DNA of 64,000 nt from Sthenelais limicola. Lineage: Eukaryota > Annelida > Polychaeta > Phyllodocida > Sigalionidae. Each line of letters starts with the position of its first letter. The stretch's first letter is position 1. Position numbers and translations under genes: made by a program. Under the pieces are notes generated by a model. It was not told where the DNA came from and searched no databases. It saw only the letters and a list, made by a program, of their open reading frames with translations. The DNA lies in NCBI GenBank assembly GCA_942159475.1, contig OW804096.1:138879972-138943971 (forward strand), given 5' to 3'. This document shows positions 23,935-35,015 of the stretch, in pieces.

Positions 23935-24161
23935 TTCAGAAAATGTACAATTCACCATCACCTATCCTCTCAAATAACTCATTTTTAAGCCAAAAAATGA
24001 GCTTCAAAATGCAGTTTAACGTAACATAACTGATACTTTAAATCAATGCGATGCCAAATATACTCAGATATACCCGGTATTCTTCATTTTTTAATCTAAT
24101 TTAGCAGAATTTATTAAATAAGCAGATCAGACAATTGTACATTTTCTGAAAATCTGATCCC
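23935..24161 (-). mobile_element. MITE-A copy, type III
   Basis: Full length; right end ctgatcccc. Confidence 0.85.
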
Positions 24162-24178
24162 CTTGCCCTCTTTTACCT

Positions 24179-24417
24179 GGGTCAGATTTTCAGAAAATGT
24201 ACAATTGGCAGCTCTACACATTTAGGAAATTCGATCTGCTAAATTAGGCTGAAAAATGATGAATACCTGATATATCTGAGTATATTTGGTGTTGTATTGA
24301 TTTAAAGTATCTGTTCTGTTAAGTTAAACTGCATTTTGAAGCTCATTTTTGTCTGAAATGTGGGTTATTTGAGAGGATTGGTGAAGACTAATTGTACATT
24401 TTCTAAAGATCTGACCC
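24179..24417 (+). mobile_element. MITE-A copy, type III
   Basis: Full length; ACCT on both sides. It faces the previous copy with a 17-bp gap. Confidence 0.88.
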
Positions 24418-24904
24418 ACCTACCGCTCCTGGTGGGGTTCTTTTTGGGTTCTTGAATGGCTGAGAACCTGATACGGTGCCAGATAATGGTGGGATTATCT
24501 GTATGAATTGGTTAGCCTAATATTTCAAGTATAACTTGACAGAATCAAGATGTTGCGAGGGGGGGGGGGCTGGGGAGAGGGCCTTTTTTAAAATTTTGCA
24601 TACTAATGTAAAATCAAAATTTCTATCAGTATAGCAACTAGTCAGGAACCCAATGGTAGACGCAGATGCAGGTCTCATTTTTGTACAACTTTTTGTATAG
24701 ATAAAACATGCTTTGATTTAAATTGATTGAAGATAAGATAAGATAAGAGGTTTTTTATTTGCCTTTAAAGGGGTACAAATACATAAGAAGTTGTGATTTT
24801 TATGATGGAAGACAAATTGGTCGACATACCATTATGAGACTGCCAAGAGTTCATTTCTTCCGGCAGTTACCATAATATTATGTATAAATTTGAATTGAGT
24901 ATTA
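24418..24904. other. No gene; short runs only
   Basis: A run of G at 24561 and gataagataagataag at 24734, the latter possibly an old retroposon tail. Confidence 0.45.
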
Positions 24905-25139
24905 GGGTCAGATTTTCAGAAAATGTACAATTGGCAGCTGTACATATTTAGTAAATTCTGCTAAATTAAGCTGCAATGTGGCCAATAGTAGGTAAATTCG
25001 AGTATATTCGGCATTGCATTGATTCTAGCAATCGGTTTGGTTAGGTTGAACTGTATTATGAACTTTATTTTCGGCTGACATGTGGATTATTTGAGAAGAT
25101 TGGTGAAGGTGAATTGTACATTTTCTGAAAATCTGACCC
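24905..25139 (+). mobile_element. MITE-A copy, type I
   Basis: Full length, ATTA on both sides. Confidence 0.88.
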
Positions 25140-25500
25140 ATTAGTAAAACAGGAGAAACAATCCTTTAAATGGAACTGAATACTTAAACCAATGATCGAC
25201 CTAGCGCTCCCCCCCCCCCCCCACACACACACTCCGCCCCCCCTCCCCCCTCTCTAGGGTAAACCTTATCCTTCACGTTACTTTATAGAGCAGCAATGCG
25301 ATAAGGCACGTGTTTTCCTGCACCCAGTCTTGGAGGACCAAAGCCTATGGACTATTGAGAGGTCGCCCTCATTCGTCAGTCAGTTGAAAAGAACAATAAA
25401 GTAGACAAATAATCGCGGGGGTCTTTTGGTAAACAAACACACAACACACGCCCCTTCATGTGTCCGCTTGTAGCTCCTCCGCCTTGTTGAAGGCACATTT
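25140..25500. other. No gene recognised
   Basis: A C-run with cacacac at 25208-25240; otherwise unique. Confidence 0.45.
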
Positions 25501-25733
25501 GGGTCAGATTTTCAGAAAATGTACAATAAGCAGCTGTACACATTTAGAAAATTCTGCTAAATTCGACTGCAAATTGGTCAATTCCAGGTAAATTCGTGTA
25601 TATACGGCATTGCATTTATTCTGGCAATCTGTTTGGTTAGGTTGAACTGCATTTCGAACTTATTTTTGTCTGAAATGTGGGTTATTTGAGAGGATTGGCG
25701 AAGATGAATTGTACATTTTCTGAAAATCTGACC
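25501..25733 (+). mobile_element. MITE-A copy, type I
   Basis: Right end eroded (ctgacca). Confidence 0.84.
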
Positions 25734-25887
25734 AATGTGCGACATATTGTGGCAACTAGGCGCCTTGTAAAACGCCTATTTACTGATCGTTTTATCTGGA
25801 CGCTATGAGATATAGGAATGAAAGGGGTTATTTTAGTCCTGGAGACTCCTTAGAGAAATCTATTCGTTCAGACATACACACATATGT

Positions 25888-26124
25888 GAGTCAGATCTTC
25901 AGAAAATGCACAATCTACAGTTCTACACATCTATCAAATTCTGCTAAATTAGAGTGAAAAATGGTTAATACTATAGGTATATCTGGGTATATTTGATGTT
26001 GCCTTGATTCAAACAATCTGTTTGGTTATGTTGAACTAAATTTTGAACAACATTTCTGTCTTAAATTTGGATTATTTGAGAGAATTGGTGGAGGTGAATT
26101 GTACATTTTCTGACGATTTCACCC
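25888..26124 (+). mobile_element. MITE-A mosaic copy
   Basis: Left end and first 60 bp are type II (gcacaatctacagttc), the core type IV, the right end of the variant class (ctgacgatttcaccc). Confidence 0.82.
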
Positions 26125-26334
26125 ATATGTAGTTCATTTATATCCTCAGGGCAGAGTAGACATCAAATAGGAACTAAATAAAACTGTTTTACCTTTGGTT
26201 GAATCAGTTTTTTTTCAGCTTATAATTAACCATTCATTAATACAGTTTAAGAAAGATTCACAGGCAGCTTTTTTTCAGTGAATGTTTCATGGTTGAACTG
26301 AAGTTCTTAAATATCTCTTTTAATATCGTATTAT

Positions 26335-26461
26335 GGGTCACAAAACGTACAATTGGTCTTCACCAATCCTCTAAAAATAAGGAAAATCAGGTTCAAAATA
26401 CAGTTAAACACAACCAGACAGATTTTCTTGAATGAATACAGAATACACTCAGATATACCAT
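26335..26461 (-). mobile_element. MITE-A copy, type II, truncated
   Basis: Left terminus shortened (gggtcacaaaacgtac); homology stops at cagatatacca. Confidence 0.7.
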
Positions 26462-26726
26462 TAAAAATTACGTAACGCTTTTTTGCCTCAAAATTTAGAC
26501 CCCCCCCCCCCCTCCTCCTGGACTGCGTAACGCAAAGTTATACCTATGGGACGCAATGTTATACCTATGGGACCGTAAGACATGGGTCATGTTGTCAATT
26601 TTGTGACAATTGTTCTCAAAGGGATCGTCGAGGGTTGAGACACGGTATACAAGTCCGCTATTCCATGTGAAACCTAAACTGTATGGTGTCTGCTCCTGTT
26701 TCCACAATGGCCTATAGCTATAATAT

Positions 26727-26961
26727 GGGTCAGATTTTCAGAAAATGTACAATTGGTAGCTGTGCACTTTTAGTAGATTCTGCTAAATTAGGCTGCAATT
26801 TGGTCAATAGTAGGTAAATTCGAGTATATTCGGCATGGCATTGATTCTAGCAATCTGTTTGGTTAGGTTGAACTGCATTTTGGACTTTATTTTTGTCTGA
26901 AATTTGGGTCATTTGAGAGGATAGGTGAAGGTGAATTGTACATTTTCTGAAAATCTGACCC
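26727..26961 (+). mobile_element. MITE-A copy, type I
   Basis: Full length, ATAT flanks. Confidence 0.88.
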
Positions 26962-27286
26962 ATATAAGGGACCATTCCCATGTCCCTTCTAACGTTCACA
27001 GGAGTGCCAGCTAGCTGAGGAATGTGAAAGCAGAAGGGGGAGAGAAAAGGTCCGGCACTCAAGGGTCAAAAAGTAAACAAACTTTTCTTGCCCGCTACAA
27101 TTCCTGAGGGAGATCTATTATTGTATGATTGTCCGAAGACTTGGGAAGGTATTTACCAACAAAAGGACATTCATAGGCGTCCTCTAAGATCCATATACAT
27201 TTACAATTGTTTGTGGTTTTAGAGATTAAAGTAAATACTAAAATATTCATTTCAAAGTATGTCTCGATAAGATAGTGTTCACTTTG
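26962..27286. other. No feature recognised
   Basis: Unique-looking spacer between MITE-A copies. Confidence 0.45.
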
Positions 27287-27720
27287 ATGAACTGTATTTT
27301 GAACCTGATTTTTGTCTTAAATTTGGGTTATTTGAGAGGATTGGTCAATAGGGGATTTGCATGTCTCACTGCGCATGTCTACTGCAGTGCATGCTAGGAT
27401 GGATTCTGTTGAAATCTGACATGCAAATATTTGGCAAGATTTTGATCGAAAATTGCCAAAATGTTTTCACCAATATCATAGCTTGTATAAATCATTCATG
27501 AAAATCAAATGCATGATGGGAAGGATGGGGACTTGTGTCATGGAAACATGTATAACACATGGATATTGAAATTAGAACATTGATAAATATTCCATGCTAA
27601 ACATGGCATGATATTTATGGATTTTAGACTGTACCATTACTCCCATAATTCCATGCGAATAAGGATTCAAAATGGCGGCTATGCAAGTCCCCAATTGTAC
27701 GTTTTCTGAAGATCTGACCC
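27287..27720 (+). mobile_element. MITE-A fragment split by MITE-C
   Basis: Core from tgaactgtattttgaacc to gaggattggtc, then a C element (27351-27692), then the right terminus attgtacgttttctgaag to ctgaccc. Confidence 0.72.
27351..27692 (+). mobile_element. MITE-C copy nested in MITE-A
   Basis: TA|GGGGATTTGCATG to ATGCAAGTCCCC, placed inside the MITE-A fragment 27287-27720. Confidence 0.82.
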
Positions 27721-27738
27721 AGCAGGGAAGTCTCTCAT

Positions 27739-27964
27739 GGGTCAGATTTTTTAGAAAATGTACAATTCACCTTCATCAATCCTCTGAAATAGCCCACATT
27801 TAAGACAACAATGATCTAACATAACATAACAGAACCGATACTTTAAATCCATGCGATACCAAATATACTCAGATATACCCGGTATTCTTCATTTTCAGCC
27901 TAATTTAGGAGAATTTACTAAATGTGTACATCTGCCAATTGTACATTTTATGAAAATCTGACAC
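27739..27964 (-). mobile_element. MITE-A copy, type III
   Basis: Ends diverged (ctgacac) but TCAT is present on both sides. Confidence 0.82.
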
Positions 27965-27989
27965 TCATATGGCATGCAATGTTCCTGTA

Positions 27990-28775
27990 CATCTTGTGGT
28001 AGTGTACTGAGGTTTGCATGCACTTGCAAGTGACAGCGAAGTTTTGTTGTTTATAATTGAAGTGTGCATGTAAACTGTTGGATCAATAATCAACATGTCT
28101 CAACTCTGACAGAAGAAAATCATTCATGTGTCGACTCTTGCGTGAAAATTGAGACAAAAATCTGAGAGGGGAGGTCGAACGAGAAGTGCTTTCTTTGGCA
28201 TCGAGCCAGAACTTCAGGTTCTGGAAGAGAAACTTAGCGATTTTATTAGTTATTATGTTTCTCCCCCGGCGACAACTTCTTGACAAAATCACGCATGATT
28301 TTCTATAATTTTCTTGTTTTCTTTCAAGGGAAAAATTCCCCCAAATGACTCGACAAAGCTAGCATTATACAAACTGTCAAATATTGGACATAAAAGTTCG
28401 GGGAATGTTAAACTAGGCTATGAATTACCGTTTGAGAGCATATTAGTTTTGTCAAAAGTCTGTGGAAAATATTGTTATCATAGGAGAACTTCAGTTATTG
28501 TTGTCAGACCTATTATTTAAACTGTCGAGTTAGTTTTCTTCTTTTAGCGAGTCTCTTTCTATTTGTGTTGTTACATGCATAAACAAGTCACAGTTTATAG
28601 AACCCAAAGGTAATAGCCACTCAACCAGATTTAACCATTCAAATGGTTAAAACTGAGGCTCATTTCCTACCAATTATACACATGTCATTGTACTCTGCAA
28701 GAATAGATTGTATATTGTCATATTATTTTGTGTATCGATTAATAAACGTTTCTAAAAAAAAAAAATAAAAAAAAA
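27990..28775 (+). pseudogene. Retroposed 3' end with AATAAA and poly(A) tail
   Basis: Sequence unlike its surroundings ends with aataaacgtttct followed by 12 A, then taaaaaaaaa. A polyadenylation signal 7-12 bases before an A tract is expected of a retroposed transcript. Only short ORFs are present (for example 28314-28520, 68 codons), with no recognisable domain. It could be a processed pseudogene, a LINE tail or the true 3' end of an unseen gene; the 5' boundary is a guess. Confidence 0.4.
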
Positions 28776-28901
28776 TGACCGGATCCGAAACTCTTTCAAA
28801 CTGTTGAAGATATCGAAATCGTAAATCATATAATAAATTAAGGGCGTTTCCATATTTATACAGAGTTACAGACACCTTCACGTCGATGCGATTGTTTTAA
28901 C

Positions 28902-29136
28902 GGGTCAGATTTTCAGAAAATGTACAATTCAGCTTCGCTAATCTTCTCAAATAACCCAAATTTCAGACGAAAATAAAGTTCAAAATACAGTTCAACCCAA
29001 CCAAACAGATTGCTAGAATCAATGCAATGCCGAATATACTCGAATTTACCTAGTATTGACAAATTTGGAGCCTGATTTAGCAGAATTTACTAAATGTGTA
29101 CAGCTGCAAATTGTACATTTTCTGAAAATCTGACCC
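28902..29136 (-). mobile_element. MITE-A copy, type I
   Basis: Full length; flanks do not match. Confidence 0.86.
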
Positions 29137-29269
29137 AAATGCTTAAGCAATATAAATAGTCCATGAATATTAATGGCAAGATTCTTAGAAAATGTAATAA
29201 TGTCTTATATCTTGAAGTTTCAATGATGACTATAGGGCTAGAGCTGGATGACCCATTTATTATATATAT

Positions 29270-29504
29270 GGGTCAGATTTTCAGAAAATGTACAATTGAC
29301 AGCTCTGCACATTAATTAAATTCTGCTCATTTAGGCTCCAATTTGGTCATTACTGGGTAAATTCGAGTATATTCAGCACTGCATTGATTCTAGCAATCTG
29401 TTTAGTTAGGCTGAACTGTATTTTGAAGCTAATATTCGTCTGAAATTTGGGTTATTTGAGAGGATTGGTGAAGGTAAATTGTACATTTTCTGAAAATCTG
29501 ACCC
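29270..29504 (+). mobile_element. MITE-A copy, type I
   Basis: Full length, ATAT flanks. Confidence 0.88.
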
Positions 29505-29708
29505 ATATATACAATTTTATTCAATGAACATACATTTCTGTTTTAATGCAGTACTGAAAAGGAATGGTCCCACTCAAAGTATTACATACTATGAGGTCTT
29601 CCTGGTATCCCTTTTAAATTATAATATAATGGGATAATTACAATGTATTTAATAAAGACGGTGTGGTTACATATTCAAATCATCGTTTAGGTTAAATTAT
29701 TAAATTCA

Positions 29709-29865
29709 CATTACTAGGTAAATTCGAGTATATTTGGCATTGCATTGATTCTAGCAATCTGTTTGGTTAGGTTGAACTGTATTTTGAACCTGATTTTCGT
29801 CTGAAATTTGAGTTATTTGAGAAGATTGGTGAAGTTGAATTGTACAATTTCTGATAATCTGACCC
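29709..29865 (+). mobile_element. MITE-A copy, type I, left third missing
   Basis: Begins at attactaggtaaattcgag and keeps the right end. Confidence 0.8.
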
Positions 29866-30251
29866 ATAACAGAAACCGTTCTACTAGAGTAACTTTACAT
29901 TTTCAAAATGTATCAAATCAGAGTGTCAATCATCACGGCAAATAAAGTATATTCTAATCATTCAAATTACACATTAGAATGAACCGAGGAAAGCTAGAGA
30001 TGCTTGACATTCCTGATACACAAAAGATTCATTATTAAACTAAAGTTGATATAATTTAAATAGAAAATGAGAAATAATGATCTTTATTTATATAAACTGT
30101 GATCAACAACTTGATTGCCTATTAGAAACTGTAAAGCCTATTTTGATCAACCTTGCTTCTTTGGACACATACCATTACATACACATACATGTATGCAAAC
30201 ATATTTATACCTTACAACTACATTTCTGAGCAGCTATTCAGTCTGGGTCTA
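29866..30251. other. No feature recognised
   Basis: AT-rich spacer before palindrome K. Confidence 0.45.
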
Positions 30252-30386
30252 ACTAAAAGACGCACAGCACCGAAAACCCACACAGCATCCGCACAGCACC
30301 CGCATATTATTCGCGCAAGTAGCGGCGGTGCTGTGCGGGTGCTGTGCGGATGCTGTGCGGGTTTTCGGTGCTGTGCGCCTTTTAGT
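30252..30386. repeat. GC-rich near-perfect palindrome K
   Basis: Arms of about 52 bp (ACTAAAAGACGCACAGCACC ... CCGCACAGCACCCGCA) pair with only about two mismatches around a short loop (tattattcgcgcaagtag). gcacagca recurs within each arm. Confidence 0.85.
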
Positions 30387-30401
30387 CATACCGATAAGGG
30401 G

Positions 30402-30575
30402 TGAAAGACTCTCGCCTCAAACCGCAAAGTGCCATTATAATTCCATTAAGATCGCAACATGTTATTATATTCCCATTAAAACGCCGAGTCCTAGGCGAAA
30501 ATAATGATTAGCGAAGCAGGCGTCCAATCACTGACATACCATTCTCATCTGATCTGAGGGTTTGGACCTGGAGTG
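30402..30575 (-). mobile_element. MITE-B copy, left end missing
   Basis: From gggtgaaagactctcgcctc to ttggacctggagtg, 16 bp after palindrome K. Confidence 0.75.
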
Positions 30576-30846
30576 TATTATTATTATGGTGACCTAGTAT
30601 GTAGTATGATAACATTCATTCAAACTTGAAAAGTTTACATCTGTCGTAGACGGTGAGGGTGCAACTTGTTAGATTTCTAAATGTTACCATAGTTAGAATC
30701 CACCTAATCTCATTTTTTCAGATATGATGGTATCTCAAAATCTTTCTTTTTCTTACATATGATTCATCACATGCGATATTTTATTCTACTACTAAGGATT
30801 GAGCCGTTAGTACTTGTCACAACATGTCAGCCGACACCTGGGATAT

Positions 30847-31081
30847 GGGTCAGATTTTCAGAAAATGTACAATTCGCCTCCGCCAATCCTCTCAAATAAC
30901 CCACATTTAAGACAGAAATGAGCTTCAAAATGCTGTTTAACTCAACAGAACTGATACTTTGAATCAATACAATACCAAATATACTCAGATATACCCGGTA
31001 TTCATCATTTTTCAGCCTAATTTAGCAGAATTTCCTAAATGTGTAGAGCTGCCAGTTGTACATTTTCTGAAAATCTGACCC
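30847..31081 (-). mobile_element. MITE-A copy, type III
   Basis: Full length, close to ATAT/ATAG flanks. Confidence 0.87.
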
Positions 31082-31138
31082 ATAGATTGTTTAATGTTTA
31101 TTGGAAGTATTTCATCCATATCAAACCCCCTGTCTCCA

Positions 31139-31347
31139 CAGTCTAGGCCCAAAGTTGAGAGAGTCCCTTCAAACGAAGGGAAAGCCTCTCGATCGCCTCA
31201 AACCGCAAAGTACCATTGTAGTTCCATTAAGACCGCAAAATCTCATTATATTCCCATTAAAACGCCGAGTTCTAGGCCAGGAAAACGATTAGCAAAGTAA
31301 ACTGAGATATCATTCTTATCTGATTTGAGGGTTTGGAACTAGAGTGT
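31139..31347 (-). mobile_element. MITE-B copy, full length
   Basis: CAGTCTAGGCCC to GGAACTAGAGTG; flanks TCCA and TCTA; internal gatc insertion after cctctc. Confidence 0.85.
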
Positions 31348-31371
31348 CTACTTCCCCTCCCAGCTGCTATA

Positions 31372-31490
31372 GGGGACTTGCCTCTCTCACTGCGCATGTC
31401 TATTACAGTGCATGCTGGGCTGGATTCAAATCTGACATTTAGCAAAATCTTTACCGGAAAATGCAAGGATCTTTCCACCAATACCAATAT
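31372..31490 (+). mobile_element. MITE-C fragment
   Basis: TA|GGGGACTTGCCTCTCTCACT to about ttccaccaataccaat. Confidence 0.7.
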
Positions 31491-31492
31491 AC

Positions 31493-31527
31493 CAGGGGCC
31501 AAATCGGCCATGTGTGTGTCAGGCTTT
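31493..31527 (+). mobile_element. Repeat G, right-end fragment
   Basis: aggggccaaatcggccatgt gtgtgtcaggcttta matches the G right terminus. Confidence 0.55.
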
Positions 31528-31536
31528 AGTGTAAAA

Positions 31537-31762
31537 GGGTCAGATCTTCAGAAAATGTACAATTTTTCTTCACCAACCCTCTCAAATAACCCAAATTTAA
31601 GACAAAAATGAGTTTTAAAATATAGTTTAACATAACAAGACAGAGTTATTGAATGAATACAATACAGAATACACTCAGATATACCTAGTATTTATCAATT
31701 TGCACTCTAATTTAGCAGAGTTTGAGAGACTGTAGATTGTGCATTTTCTAAAAATCTGGCCC
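31537..31762 (-). mobile_element. MITE-A copy, type II
   Basis: Small deletion near the right end (gagagactgtag). Confidence 0.83.
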
Positions 31763-31850
31763 ATAAAGTCATGAATTACTACCTTCTGCTTGCCAAAGAT
31801 CTCTTAGACTTACCTATAATAAGACGACCCCAAGTTAACCTAGGTTCATA

Positions 31851-33312
31851 TATGGTCGATTCCAGAAATTTTAGTGCGATTTTGAGATTTTTTGTAAAAG
31901 TAAAAAAATACTTTGATTCTTTTGATACATTTAAGGGAGAAAGTACTTACATCGGGCTATATGACTCTCAATTTGCCACAACCTGGACCAATTATTTTTC
32001 AAGATACAAGCCTCCAAATCATTGGAGCCAGGTCAAAGATTCCATACGAATACATGCATATGTATGGAACGTTTTTTCCTTTTATAAGTCAATTTATTAC
32101 TAATTCAGATATAAATATGTGGAGTTTTAATACCTTTTCTTGCAAATATCTGTTCAAAGCATTAACAGGTTTATATAACCCCCATAAGTGTTTCCAACGA
32201 ATACACCATTCCATACGAATACACCATTCCATACGAATCCAATGATGTATTCGTATGGAATTGTGTATTTGTTGATACATCCTTTGTGAATAAAATACCT
32301 AAATATAAATGAATCAAATAGTAAATTATTTCATAAGGAGACCATAAGAATTCAAAATTCGTATTTTCCTTAATACACAAATCCATAGGAATACATAGGC
32401 GTTCCAACGAATACATAATTCCATACGAATACATCAGTCAAAGTGATTGAAATTTCTTCCTAGGCAAGAAGGAACAACTACTTTTTCACTGTTTATTTAA
32501 TGGATGTCAAGGCTGATGACATGGTTAGAGTCAAAGTTGCAGTAAAGAAGAGGATTTATACATAAACAAATTTACCTTGGTTAGATGACATTAATAAATA
32601 TGAATATAAGCCCTTGTATTGATTTATTTATTAGTTAGACTTTATTTAAAGAGAAATTCCATAAGTATATAACGAGCGTTGATGTTGTCATCATTTATAC
32701 AGGTAGAAAGGTGTAATAATACCATGGTGAATCAAGTATTTAATTGTGTATTCGTCGGAATCCTGTATTCGTATGGATTCTTTTCATAAAATTATAATTA
32801 ACTGATCAAAGGGATGATGTTGGAATCATGAAATTTGCTCTGGATATTAATTTAACGACCTTAAATTTAAATGCCAAAAAGAGTTGATGAAATATAAAGA
32901 GTTTCTTTTTTATAGCAGTTAGAAGATGTATTCGTGGGAACGTTTTATTTTAGCCAAAATTATATTTCTCATCATAATCACGAAAAAAAAAGCCAATCTG
33001 AAATTTAAAGAATTGGTATATTTAGGGGCAGATGAGTTCTCTAATGTGGAATATCAAAGTCCATGCAAAAGTAATTGGTTATTTTATTTTTTCTCACTTT
33101 TGTGTGTATTCGTATGGAATGGTAAAAAAGAAAATGGTCAATGAATGATATGGAACTCTGTTAAAAAGCTAAAGCCATATTTAGTATTATAAGGCACGTT
33201 CCAATGAATCCATACATACCATGTGTAAGTTAATAAGACCAAAATTGACCAAGTTATTTAAGAAAACGTGAAAAACATCAAAATCGCACTAAAATTTCTG
33301 GAATCGACCATA
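31851..33312. mobile_element. Element N: 1.46-kb inverted-repeat transposon with convergent internal repeats
   Basis: The ends are perfect 35-bp inverted repeats (TATGGTCGATTCCAGAAATT... at the left and its complement at 33278-33312), flanked by TA on both sides, consistent with a TA duplication. Inside are about 13 copies of CCATACGAATACA or close variants. In the left half they lie mostly forward (32042, 32192, 32211, 32229, 32383, 32402, 32421; one reverse at 32247). In the right half they lie mostly reverse (32747, 32764, 32928, 33105). ORFs do not exceed about 110 codons and show no transposase motif, so it is non-autonomous or decayed. It sits 56 bp upstream of the PDZ exon. Confidence 0.7.
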
Positions 33313-33368
33313 TAGAAACCTTTAATTCTGAGAGCGTGTTTTAAAGTCTTTCTCTCCTTTACCTGCAG

Positions 33369-33520
33369 ATTCTACAAGGCGGACCCGCGGCACGGATAGG
33401 TTTAAGACCCGGAGATGAAATCTCTGAAGTTGGAGACGCTGTCACAAAACACATGACCTTGGAAAGAGCCAATAAAGTGATTAGTCAATATGGAACCACT
33501 ATGATCTTAACCGTAGAACG
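33369..33520 (+). CDS. Exon encoding C-terminal two thirds of a PDZ domain
   Basis: Internal exon of a spliced gene. It follows a pyrimidine-rich acceptor (tttacctgcag) and ends at a gtaagt donor. It reads 50 codons plus two bases (CG) that complete Arg with the next exon. The product contains ILQGGPAARIGLRPGDEI, then VTKHMTLERANKVI, then MILTVER. This is the standard PDZ pattern from strand C through helix B to the last strand: GGPAAR-GL-PGDEI is the conserved core and LTVER the closing strand. The carboxylate-binding loop and first strands must lie in an upstream exon I could not find. The first residue of helix B (residue 31 of this exon) is Leu, where class I PDZ domains have His, so ligand preference is probably not classical class I. 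PDZ domains bind C-terminal peptides of partners, often at cytoskeletal or membrane scaffolds. Which PDZ family is uncertain; the single PDZ followed by a disordered stretch would suit an Alp/Enigma/Zasp-type protein, but no LIM domain or ZM motif was seen. Confidence 0.85.
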
Positions 33521-34814
33521 GTAAGTCATTTAATGTTAGATGATATAATATATAAATCAAAGTGTAATACTCAATGGCATATATGTAAGAGCACGACGCA
33601 AATTATCGATAGTTAACTCAATTGTTTTTATATATGTCTTTTAGAATATGAATCGAAGCAAAAACACTTATGAATATAGTGAAAAGGATCTTGATGTATC
33701 CACCATGTCTACGTCCTTATGTCTAAAAATGTTTATTTTTTATATAAAATTCTTCTTACGATGGCCTATGCCTTATTTTGAATAACTTAACGCCTTTGCC
33801 TTATGCAATCAGGCAACTTCTGAGAATATCAAGGCTTGTCGCTGAAATGTATTTCTGTTGTCCTGAATAAACATAATTTAAAATCAAATCGAATCATTCC
33901 CATACTAATTAATTAATGTAGAAGGGACCCCTTGGAAGAGCTAAGGCCACTATACAAAGGATACTTTGTCATGTTATATCTGAAAATAACCACTATACAA
34001 TACAATGCCATTGATAATCTATTTTTGGAAGAATTGAAATTTAAAATCCAAAAAGAAATCATAAAATAAGACAAAGTGTTGAAGAGTGCATGATTCTAAG
34101 TCGGCCATGTATATTTTGATGGGAGGTAGGTTATTGTGTTTATGTTTAAGCTAGAAATAAAGTCATTGTTTTTTCAGCAACAAAAATATAAATTGTGGAA
34201 TTTTAATTATCTGTCTTTAACAACTTTGAAATGGTTCTGACAAGAATTCAGACATATATTTATCATCAGAAGTTTTTTTGCCCACATCCTGAGTTAAGCC
34301 CCCGGAAGCCCCCTAGTGACAGTAAGGGGAACTAACCAAATTGACTTTGGCTGATGGCAATCAGCGTTTATAAAAAAGAAACGGCTAGATAAATCTTAAT
34401 GAAATTAATATTAATGTAGATACAGTACTTACTAACGCATACAAAAAAAATCAGGATGGATTTTCAGGCAATCTTTTTTTACGGTTTTAAGCATCAATAT
34501 CAGCATTACCTTAAGAGACAGGGTACTACAGAAAACAGGTCTAGAAACAGAGAATAGGCCTACTTTGATGTAAATGTGACTGAAAAAAAGATATTTTAAA
34601 TATGTTCATTCTGTCTGCCCTCTATACTGAATTGCCCATGAGAGAGAAAGTGTTAAATGTATAAATTCTGACAAAATATACGTTTAAATATCATTTTTTT
34701 CTCTGCCTCTATTAAAAAAAGTGTTTATGAGAAGGGCGAAAGTACTTTGATGTAAAAGTGCTTGAAAACTAATAATTATTTACAAGAATATTTTTTCTGT
34801 CTGTGCCTGTACAG
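33521..34814 (+). other. Intron 1 of the visible PDZ gene
   Basis: AT-rich intron without MITE-A copies, which is unusual here. A stretch at about 33740-33895 ends in gaataaacataatttaaaat followed by aatc repeats and could be the 3' tail of an old retroposon. No other gene signal is seen. Confidence 0.6.
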
Positions 34815-34896
34815 AAGTGCCTATGGTAGTGCCCCCGCACAACCCCAGATGATGAACCCTGCCCCTGGCGGCGGCTACGAGAGACCAATGAACCCG
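34815..34896 (+). CDS. Small linker exon of the PDZ gene
   Basis: This 82-base exon lies between a strong acceptor (tctgtctgtgcctgtacag) and a gtaagt donor. Its first base completes the Arg codon left by the PDZ exon. It then reads 27 codons: SAYGSAPAQPQMMNPAPGGG followed by YERPMNP, ending in phase 0. The peptide is Pro/Gly/Ala/Met-rich, has no domain and is probably a disordered linker directly after the PDZ domain. Support is frame continuity with both neighbours and good splice signals at both ends. A near copy of its donor (aacccggtgagtgt) lies 98 bases downstream; the frame stays open up to it, but using it would break frame with the next exon. Confidence 0.75.
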
Positions 34897-35015
34897 GTAA
34901 GTGTCCTATGTTTTTTTTGTTTTTTTTTATTTCATTTACTGGCCAAGTCATTAAATTACAATGTAGTATACTGTATAAACTTATATATAACCCGGTGAGT
35001 GTCTTTTACTTTATA

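Noticed and set aside
30153..30404. 83-codon ORF with Cys-rich C-terminus
   Set aside because: The Cys-rich part is palindrome K read through; no domain.
31771..32245. Two 110-codon ORFs at the left end of element N as transposase
   Set aside because: No DDE or zinc-finger pattern; one begins outside the element and they overlap in different frames.
34762..34998. 78-codon ORF MKTNNYLQEY...
   Set aside because: Reads intron sequence on both sides of the linker exon; only 34815-34896 is kept as coding.
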